Assembly (NCBI GenBank): GCA_003254905.1
Contig: QANU01097870.1
Location: forward strand, 29,924-93,923
From: Nissolia schottii
Lineage: Eukaryota > Streptophyta > Magnoliopsida > Fabales > Fabaceae
DNA length: 64,000 nucleotides
Reading direction: 5' to 3'
Shown here: positions 50,359 to 59,843 of the stretch, one piece after another
Layout: the number at the start of each line of letters is the position of its first letter
Numbering within the stretch: the stretch's first letter is position 1
Translations under genes and position numbers: made by a program
Notes under the pieces: generated by a model
What the model was told of the DNA's origin: nothing
The model's input: the letters and a program-made list of their open reading frames with translations, nothing else
Database searches by the model: none

Positions 50359-50376
50359 TGGCGCCGTTGCCGGGGA
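50359..50376 (+). other. Primer-binding site of G, tRNA-Asp type
   Basis: TGGCGCCGTTGCCGGGGA, four bases inside the 5' LTR. Confidence 0.93.
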
Positions 50377-52510
50377 GTTACGTCAAAAATACATCGCTTG
50401 AGTTTTGTTTAATTAAGCAATTGTGAATATTGTAAATAGTTTCTTAGTCATTTTTATTATCTTGTTTCTAATGTTTTTGGCTAGCATGTTTTGTTCCTAC
50501 GTCTATATCAGGTTTAACTCTGACCGAAAACCGACGACATAATCTGGAGAAGTAACAAACCTAGCTAGAAACAGGCGTCGAGCTAACGACGTAAAACAAA
50601 CGCTGCCTGGGAGGCAACCCAGTGTTTTGTGAGTTTTTGTTATTAATAGTTTTAAGGTGTTAAAATATGTTTTTATGGTGAAAAAGAATTAAAGGTTATC
50701 TTATGTGATTAGATTTAAATTCTTAAGTGCTAATCCTTTTCAATTAAGCTAAATTTGAAGCACTTGAATTTTAAACCTAATGACTGATTTTAACCTTTAT
50801 CTGAGAAAAGGTGCACATGATTTAATCTGTTTAGAAATAGAAAATTTTGAAGAAAAGAATCTTTCCAAAAAGCACCATATGATCAAAGAACGAGCAATTA
50901 AAAAGAATATGTTTTATTTTGAAATCCATAAATCATTGTGGGAAATTCTGTCCACAATAAGCGGGTAATTCTGTCCGCAAATGTAGGAAATTCTGTCTAC
51001 AAAAAGGATTCAAAATAAAACCATGATCTCTCTAATGCTACCTAGAAGAAAAGAAATTTTTGGATTGTTTTTGCAGGCCGGAGAACAACCAATGAAGTTT
51101 CCTAAAAACAACAAAAGAGAGACATACTTCTAGAGGACGAAGAGCATGATTCTTCAAGGAAGATGAGCCTCTCTCTCCTCAACACATTGAAGCAAGATGA
51201 AGTAGCCTAAACAGCTGAAAAGGAGGCTACATCAAGAAATTCACCATAAACAGGGAGCATTTTTAATTTTCTAAGCACCTGAATTAATTTCCTTAGTTAG
51301 TTAAATATGTGCTTAAGACTTGTTTGTTTGAAAACAACTGAGTATTAGTTTATTTTACTTGGGCTTTGATGCATGAACAACATACATCATGAATTGAGTT
51401 GTTTCAGTATCCATAATAGACTTTTGTGAGTACATAGATACCATAAACATATTAATATGCATTTTTATTTGTTTGCATAAACATAACCTTGAAGATGTTT
51501 TTAAATCAAGGAAATAAAACCCTAGCCGTGTGAGGGAGTGAGCCTAAAAACTTAGTGAGATAGAGAGAATCACCATTGTTTTTACACAATTGAATTTGTT
51601 TGAGTCTCTAATTTTGATAAATTGTATGGAAATAATAGGAAATGATCAAGGCGTTCTGTTCATTAGAATTTAATCCACTTGGCCAAATAAAGCCTACCCT
51701 AATTAGGAATATCCTTTGTTACCCCATTTGAGCCTAACGTGAGAAATTTCTTGGTTGTTACATAATCCCCGAACCTTAAAAGAAAAACAATGATTTCCCT
51801 TAATTTCTAAATTAAGAGAGCATTCAATTGGATTATGTGCAAAGATCCAAGTCAGGGGGAGACAAGGATGGGTAAACGTGGGAAGAAATAAAGAAGTTGA
51901 ATCAAAGAACAGAATCAAGCAGAAAAAGAAGAAAAATCTTATTCCCAATCTAAAAACAAAAAGAAGAAGAAAAAGAAAAAGGATTGAGGAAAAGAATAAG
52001 GAGAATAAGGGGGTAAGAAACAAAGATTGTTGAAAAGAAAACAAGTGACGACAGAAGTTGGTTTTCATTGCTCTCTTAATTGGAAATATTTGCATATCCA
52101 GAAAAACCAATTTTTCTTTGTAGCCTGGCCCCATTACAACCCTTTTAAAGTCCTCCTGTGATCCTTGCATGACCATACTCTTATATTGAATTATGAGACA
52201 GGTAACAAATTTGAATTGCTGTGATTCAATGGTGACAATGAGCAAAAACACTCACCTTAAACTGGTCCAGTGACCATTGTGCGAATAAAGATAATTTCCT
52301 TGATGGATAAGACATTGGATAGTGTGATTTGTTTATGGCATTCAAGTACTTCTGCATTTGATTATGTTAAGGTTACTCTATGTTATCTCACAAGTCTCAA
52401 GCTTAAACTGTCTGAAATAGTTCAATTCATTGCAAATAACTGATTGTTCATAAGCATTAATCTTTTGTAAAATGATTCTATTACCTCTTGTTTGAGGACA
52501 AACAAGGTCT
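50377..52510 (+). mobile_element. Internal region of G without gag or pol
   Basis: Leader to about 50590, then sequence matching the region after integrase in H (GGGAGGCAACCCAG at about 50610 corresponds to about 34100 in H). The only long open frame is antisense, 51703-52251 (182 codons), the counterpart of the antisense frame at 32884-33312. No recognised protein family. Confidence 0.75.
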
Positions 52511-52524
52511 TAAGTCAGGGGGAG
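52511..52524 (+). other. Polypurine tract of G
   Basis: TAAGTCAGGGGGAG directly before the 3' LTR start (TGACAAGTGCCC). Confidence 0.85.
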
Positions 52525-54240
52525 TGACAAGTGCCCAATTTACGCAAATTTGACCTATTAAAATGGCACTTATTCGCTTATGTTTTAATGAATTATCTAA
52601 TGAATTCCCCATACTTTGTAGGTTTTTAATATATTTTGCAAGATGGATGAAAGCATGAATAATTAAGAATAATCCCATAAAGAATGGAGCAAAAGGGAAA
52701 AAGTGGAAAAGAGCTTAAAAGAGGAAATCTGCAAAGGACCGCTCAGCGGTGAATAAAGCTCGCTCAGCGCACAAAAGACAAAGGCTCCTCAGCGATTTCA
52801 ACCTAGCTGCTCAGCGGTTGTACTTTCGGAACCACTTCCAGCCGCGCATTTATTGCGCTAGCTGGAGCCAGCCTGGCGTGGCGACGCCGCCCTAAAAAGC
52901 TGTCAGAGCATTTATTACTCTGCGTGTAATGATTACACCGCTGAGCGATAAAGTACAAGCCGCTCAGCGATACCACAAGAATCGCTCAGCGGTGGGACTC
53001 AACCTGCTGAGCGATGGACCCAGATTTTGCCTAGAGGAGACCGTGCCACTTCGAAGATAATCCCCCTTCCATCCACAATACACCCCTCTTCAACCAAAAA
53101 CTCCATTCTTCCTTTGTAATCTTTAGTTTAGGTTAGTTTAGCAGCAAAGAGGAGGCCAGCGAAGGAGCTGGGAGATCAAGGAAGCTCGGCGAACTGCTGT
53201 CATGACGGCGTGAGTACGTGTCATCGTAAGCGTCTAAACCTTGCCTCCGAGATACTTTTGTAAGATGGATTTCTAATCCTCTTGTTGTTGGGATTTTGAT
53301 CAATATTGTAGTATGTTTGTATCTGTAACATCCCGTGCTTCTACGAGCCGGTAATCTTTCCGTTTTGCAGCCGAGAACGGCCAGGAAACGCCAAGGAAGC
53401 GAGGGGAGAATAGTTAAACCTCCGAAACCCTGGGAAATTTAAGAACCGGACTAGGTTAGCTGCGTTGTAATTTTCGGGAGTCGCCGGATGAGTTTCGACT
53501 CGAACGGAAATTCCCCGGATACTGAAAAACGTCTGTAGAATTTCCCGGCTCGGCAAGAGAGTCCCTGGTCCCTGAGGAAATTATTCCGGACCGAAGGGAA
53601 AAATAAATGGGTCACGATGGTATGCCTGGAATATTTTTAGGGCAACCGGGAGTAAGACTTTTCAGACAAAACGCGATTGGATGAAACATGGAGCTAGACC
53701 GGAGGGAGTTAACTTCTGATAGAAGTTAAATAATAAATAAATAAATAATAATATAATAATAATAAATGAAATGAAAACTGAAGCAGAGCTTCAACAAAAC
53801 GTGAGAAAAGAAAAAGAAAAGTAAAAAAGGAAAAGAAAATAACTTTTACTGTGCGTGGTTATTTATAACCTCGTAACTTCTCAGAAGTTACATTTCTTCA
53901 TCAATCGAGGGTTTCGTTCCGACACACTTAGAGCTCGTGCCAGAGTCCCCAAAAAATAGCCGGAGCACGCCATTGTGAAGAGGAAAATCTCCCCTTCAGA
54001 GTCACCGAATCGGAATCCTGATCGGAAGTGGGTAATCCTAAGCCCACTGTCTATGTGGTTTAATTTTTACCTGTATATGTGCCTATCTGTGTATCTAACT
54101 ATAGAACTATTAAGTAGTATTTTGGGGGGATACAGGGTAAAAAGGGTTTTGTGAACGATTGACGAATGAAACGCATAACTGTACTACTTGGAACCCTAGG
54201 AACAGTGGAAATTGAGAACTGGAGTCTCGGGGAGGCGATC

Positions 54241-56048
54241 TGATAAGTCAATTTTATACCCTAAGTTATTACTCTATAAGTGAGCAAATGCATACTAAAA
54301 TGTGTAGGTTTAATACTTAATCAATACGTTTTTACACATTGTCCTCTTTTGCGAGAAATTAAGGAAAACGGCAAAATAAGGTATTAATTCTCTCCGAATG
54401 TAATATTTCTTTTGTAGTTTTTTTTATTTTGAATTACAGGGAATGAATGTCTAGGAGGATCAATGAAGATGTGAAGAGAAGATTTGGACCAATGAATGCA
54501 AGATCAAATTCAAATCCAAGAAGATTTGGTTAAAAGATGAGCTGAGGATTTTCAACACTGACTTTACCATTGATTTTGAGCCATGATGGAGATTGGATCT
54601 CGATTTGATGTAAACTACAAAGTTGTATCTCTATCTCTTAGCTTTAAGTGACAATTTGAATCACCTCAATCGGAGGTCTGTAGCTCAAGATATTGCAGTT
54701 TTACTGGTTGCTGCGCAAGTCAGTCTGCTGAGCGGGATTACCAATCCGCTGAGCGGACCAGCTTCCAGAAAATTCGCCAGCTGGTGCCAGCTGTCAAACC
54801 GCGTCCGCCGCCAGATCGCTGAGCAAAGTTACTGTTCACGCTGAGCGATTCCCCCCTGAAAACACCTATAAATAGGGGGCCAAGGCTAGCATTTGAGGCA
54901 TTCCTTTCCATTCTCTTCCACCCCTCCCCCAAGGTCTCCTAGGCCTAAGAACCCTTCTTTTCCTTCCATATTCTTCACTTTTTCCATTTTATTTCAAAGC
55001 ACTTAGGCTATGTTAAAGTGCTTTGTTTTCTTTAAAGCTTTGTAACGAAGTGCTGCCGAATTAATTCCAGGTTCTATTGTTTCATTTCTTCTTGCCATCT
55101 ACTCTTTCATTCTCTTTATTTACTCTTTCTTGCTTTACATTTGCTTTAATCTTCCATTGCTATTTACATCCTTCCGTTTCTTTATTTACTTCTTTGTTTC
55201 TCTTTATTTACGTTAAGTTTATTTACTCTTTCCATTTCCTTTTCCTTTACTTTTATCTTTCATTTACTTCTTTCTATTTTCCTTTACTCTTGCCTTATTA
55301 TTTACTTTTCCCATTGTCATTTAATTTTCCTTTCTCTTTATCTACTCTTTCTTTCTCTTTATTTACTTTGAGTTTTAATCCTCCAACCATGGAGGAGTAG
55401 TTTCTTAATATCTTGCATGCGGTAACTCAAGATTAAGATTAATTTGAGGTCTTGCGCCTAAAGAATATTCATGACTCGTTCCACCCTTAACTAATGACAT
55501 AGCGATTGCATGTTAATGGTTAAGGTTAAATCTAAGTTAATGAATCTTGACGATTGTAGGATTTATTAAACTATGATTAAGGAACTTTTGGAGAACTAAT
55601 CAGATCTGATTAGGTTGTGCAATTGGTACTTAATTAATATGGGTTTTAATGCTGAGATCTTGGTTTTAATACCTATATTAACAAATGCTTAAGGAATTGA
55701 CGATCGTAGTTTCTTAAGTAAATTGCATATTAGTTAGAGATCTCAACTAATAAACAACATCTCCTTTCATGAATAATTAACTAAGAACCGATGAGAATTA
55801 ATCCTTAATCTTGAAACGCCGTATGCAGGATATTGCTTTTATCATTATTGTCTTACTTTCGTTTTATTTGCTTTCAAGTTATCAACAACAAAACCCCCCC
55901 AATTTACTTAACTATTGATTTGGTTCTAAATTGCTTCCTTGAGAGACGACCTAGGTTAACCCCCTTTACTACGTTCTCGGGGTTTTCTTGGTTTATAAAT
56001 TATTATTTGGCCGCGCACTAAAATCTAACGACGTTTTGGTGCTCGTCA
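54241..56048 (+). mobile_element. Solo LTR 'F', Athila/Tat-like, TSD CGATC
   Basis: 1808 bp, TGATAAGTCAATTTTATACC...GGTGCTCGTCA, flanked by CGATC at 54236-54240 and 56049-56053. TATA box 54866-54875, with CGCTGAGCGG-like motifs at 54728-54850 just upstream. A CT-rich low-complexity tract spans about 55077-55380. Homologous, inverted, to the solo LTR at 17671-19184. Confidence 0.92.
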
Positions 56049-56062
56049 CGATCTTTTAAGCC

Positions 56063-56290
56063 ATCATTCGAATACGCCAGGAATTCAGTCGAATGAAAGC
56101 CAAAATGAGCTTTCCTTCGAATGAATTCCACTGCAGTCGAATGAAGGCGAATTTTTAGGATTTCAATCGAATGAATCCCCTAGTATTCGAATGAAAGAAT
56201 GCCGAGGGAATTCAGTCGAATGAAAGCCTACTCCAATCGAATGAAAGAGTTTTGAGGGATTTCATTCGAATGCTCCTACAAGTATTTGAA
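56063..56290 (+). repeat. TTCGAATGAA motif array in E
   Basis: About ten copies of (T/G)TCGAATGAA and fuller ATTCGAATGA forms, spaced about 20-30 bp. After subtracting F, the array lies about 390-615 bp downstream of the LTR's TATA-like site, the position occupied by CCGCTGAGCGG in other Tekay-type LTRs. Confidence 0.88.
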
Positions 56291-57197
56291 TGAAACCTGG
56301 CAGACTTGAGACTTTAGTGATTCTAAGGGATCCAAGGGGTACATAATAGCTTATTTTTGTATAGCAAGGCATGCATCATGAGGAATGGGTTGTGTATAGG
56401 TGTTAGAGCAGCCCTAGAGAAGTAGAAGTCAATCACCTAACGCATAAAGATAATAACGGAACTTAGGGAACACGTATATAGTTATATGTTAGGAAGCCCT
56501 CTCTTGGCAAAGTCTTATAGACAAGCCCCTCACCAGTTCACAAGTGGATTGGTTGATGTGTTACCTTGCCCGTCCTTACAAGTTTGGATTGGTTAACGAA
56601 TCAGTCACCCAAGGGTGGATTGGTTCGAAGAGGTTAATGACACAGGAAGGTAAAGGATGGATAGAAAAAGGAGGAAGTAGAGGAAATAGCGCTAACCCGG
56701 CAAGCCGTATGCCTATAGAAAAGATGCACTAACCCGGCAAGCCGGTATGTGCCAAAGTGGAGAAGTGGGACGCTAACCCGGCAAGCCGGTATGCGTAAGA
56801 GACCCCTAATGCCCCCATGCACTATTTAGCTATGTATTTATAATTGATTGAATATTTGAATGTGCATTAGTATTCATTTATGGTTGTTTATGTACTATGT
56901 AACGTCAAGGGATCGACCCGAGACGATTGGCCTAATGATAATTGATATGCAGGGTTCGTAAGCGCGCAACCATAGTAAGAAAGATTAGCTCCCCAGTCAC
57001 CTAGATAATCTTAGATAAAGCTGTTCAGGGTTTTAGCAAAAGACAATAATCGGTAGGGTTTATAGTATTCATGCTCACTTAGAAATCCCCTGAATGGCCT
57101 GGAGGATACTCGAGTAAATGAACCATTCATAGCCTTGGAGACCCACTGAGGACCCAGATTTCTCACCCCCACTCGATTATGGATCCAGCTTGTAGCC

Positions 57198-57665
57198 ATG
57201 ACTTCGCCACCGGCCAAGGATGTTTGGTTATTTACGCGCACTCGCATGCGCAATTACCACACGGACACTCTCTTGGAGACGAGTACCTTCGCACCGGCAC
57301 GCCTACCAGACGAGTCTGATTATTCTCCCAGGCAGAGGCTTAGAACCCCAGGTACATTGCCACTGAACCCCATCTGGGTTGACGAGCGTCTGGGGAGCAG
57401 CAGCAGGGATCCGATTCGCCTCAACGGCGATGAGGAGATGCCTCCTTCGGAGCCGGAGCAGACCCCCACACCAGCCCCGACGCCAGTTACTGATCCTGGT
57501 GCGTCCACCCCGATGGTTCGAGCTTGAGGTCGCAGGACCACTGCCCGGAAGAGGATTCTGACCACTCGGCCACATCGCTTCGTCCCACGCGGTTTCTTAG
57601 CGGTGACAGACCTGAGCAGCAGTGAGGAGGAGGAGCCCCTGGAGCGCCTAAGAGACTCTGAGTAG
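57198..57665 (+). other. Proline/acidic coding-like segment in LTR E
   Basis: GC-rich, coding-like segment beginning MTSPPAKDVWLF. It includes a proline/threonine-rich stretch (EQTPTPAPTPV) and ends with SSSEEEEPLERLRDSE-like sequence. It lies directly after the conserved CCCCCACTCG...ATGGATCCAG block. Shorter LTR relatives lack it; the outer LTR at 3282-3644 has a similar segment. No known family; degenerate. Confidence 0.4.
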
Positions 57666-59224
57666 GTGGCGAACAGACGGACCCGAGTGCAGGGATAAGG
57701 TTTTGTGCCGTACACGAAGCGAGTAGTGCCGCTCGTGTACGTAGTTTGCTTTTAGTTATTACGTTTGTATATTATTGATACTGATGTTTGTATATTATTA
57801 TCTAACTGTACGAGATTATGTAAACACTTATGTATTATATTATAATGGTATATTATGTATATTCGGGCCCCTACGTGTATCTTCTACCGATAAAGCTCCA
57901 CGCTACAGGTATGTACTTGTACTCTCCTATCTTTTAGTTATGCCGCTATCCGTTATATTATTCGCAAGGCTCATTACTTTCTACATACGCGTATTTGCAA
58001 AGGAATTTCAAACTGGCCCGTATTTTCAGTAACCCTAATTTCAGTTGATAACCTAGAACAGTAGTAGTTCTCAGCCCAGCATTCAACTACCTAGCCAGGG
58101 AAACCTATGACTTAAGCATAGGTCAACTAGCTAGGGTGTTGCAGTATCTATGTAACTTCTGCAGATGAATCTATCTATTTCTTATGATTTGCTTGAATGA
58201 TTTTGCACTTAATGCTAGTCTTTGTTTAGTGTTTTGTTCTTGATTTGGGACTTAGTTGTATGAACGGGAGTTATATTAATTAAGTCATAACCAAGTTAAG
58301 ATCAATATTGCTATGCTAAGCTAGATTCTAGACTTGAACGTTGTGAACGAGAAGTTACAATCATTAGAGTCAGATCTAAATCCTTCATCTAACTCTGGTT
58401 GCTATAACTGGGAAAAGGTTAGCCGTTTTAACATCTAGAATAACTTTGACGTACTTTGTTAAAGTTTGTGTAAGAAATTAACAAATCTAACAAAGGAAAC
58501 CTGTGATCTTTTCATACGCGAAGGCGATGATAAGTTAAGAACTGGTGGCGGGCAATCAATGAAATGATAGTTCTGTGTAATAAGTAACTAGATGCATGAA
58601 ACTATGATATGATTCAATTCCCAACAAGCTCCGGAACTACCTCTGATTTGTTGCCTATTTACTTTTTATGTTGCTTATTTACATATTTTAATTATCAAAA
58701 ACAATTTATCAAATCCTTCACTTTATTGTTTAATTAACTAAACTCTAGAACGGTATTTTTGCAACTCTCTGTGGATTTGACTATACCCGACTATATTGTT
58801 ATACTGTAATTGGATCCCTTGTGGATCTGAAAGCCGTAAAGTAGGATATATATATAATTTGAACGACAAAGAAGTACAATTACACTTTCTTCGAAATTGG
58901 CACAGTTGTGACAAAACCAAAGCTGTGTCAAGATTAGAAGAAGTGCAGTTTGGCTTTCATCAAAGACATTGCCAAGAGAATGGGGATTTCCCAACTACAT
59001 AACTAGACTTCTTACTATAGTCTACCGTACCAACTGGGGTCGGGACTCCTTAACTTTTCTTGGTTCCCTAAGGTTCAATTATGATCTTCATTGGACTTTA
59101 ACGTGACCTTCTAATTATCTAAGGTTGTCCTAACTCCTAAGACGGCCTTTCCTCATGATGCATGCTTTCATATACCAGAATAGACATATCCTGACCCATT
59201 GGTCTCCCTGGAACCACTAAAATC

Positions 59225-59470
59225 TCCAGTCCTTCAGGATTCATTCGAATATCTAGGGTTTCATTCGAATGAATTCCTGCGAGTTCTTTCATTTAATTGA
59301 AATTGGGATTCAGTCGATTGAAAACCTTCCGAGTTCTTTCATTCGAATGAACGTGGGATTCAATCGATTGAAATCCGAGGTTTTTCTTTCATTCGATTGA
59401 ATAAGAATTCAATCGATTCAAAGCTCAAAATTTGCTTTCATCCGATTGAAAACTCCATTCAATCGATTGA
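59225..59470 (-). repeat. TTCATTCGAATGAA / TTCAATCGATTGAA palindrome array in K
   Basis: About ten copies alternating between the two 14-bp palindromes or their halves. After subtracting insertion I, the array is about 434-680 bp downstream of the K TATA box. Confidence 0.88.
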
Positions 59471-59843
59471 AAGCTGATTGAATAGGACCCTGAGGCTTTA
59501 GTTCTCATTTTTCTCCAGAAGTTTACTATTCCTAGGGTTCCAATTAGTACAGTTATGTAATTCATTCATCAAAATTTTCCAAAACCCTTTACACCCTTCG
59601 TTTCCCCAAAATACTACTAAATGTTTTTACAGTCCAATACACAGAATAACACATATTTAGTCAAAACTTAAACCACATAGACAGTGGGCTTTAGAGTTAC
59701 CCACCTCGAAACGAGTTTCTGAATCGGTAGAAATGAAGAGAAAAATATCCTCTTCGCGCGGGTGTACTCATCCTATTTTTTCAAAGTCCGATAGCGCTTC
59801 CGTGATGTGCACAAATGGGACAAATAAAGGAAAAGAACGTAGC

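Larger units (their letters stand above)
53324..58143 (+). mobile_element. Solo LTR 'E', Tekay type, TSD GTATC, interrupted by F
   Basis: TGTAACATCCCGTGC...GGGTGTTGCA, flanked by GTATC at 53319-53323 and 58144-58148. About 3.0 kb without F. Inserted in the 3' LTR of G. Instead of CCGCTGAGCGG it carries TTCGAATGAA motifs (56063-56290). It has an extra ~0.45-kb coding-like segment (57198-57665) between the conserved block and the LTR end. It also has three AACCCGGCAAGCCGGTATG-like repeats at about 56690-56790. Confidence 0.92.
48752..58962 (+). mobile_element. Non-autonomous Athila derivative 'G', TSD AAGAC
   Basis: Flanked by AAGAC at 48747-48751 and 58963-58967. 5' LTR 48752-50354, tRNA-Asp primer site 50359-50376, internal region of only about 2.2 kb, polypurine tract 52511-52524, 3' LTR 52525-58962 (interrupted by E). 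The internal region joins the leader to the 3' non-coding zone at about 50590, with no gag or pol, so it must depend on another element. In the sampled 5' portion the LTRs differ by about 2-3%, older than H. Confidence 0.9.

Noticed and set aside
55077-55400. Phenylalanine/serine/leucine-rich 107-codon frame in F
   Set aside because: It is a CT-rich low-complexity tract inside a solo LTR.
57303-57715. Minus-strand frames of 90 and 131 codons in E
   Set aside because: Antisense to the GC-rich coding-like segment in the LTR; no domain recognised.
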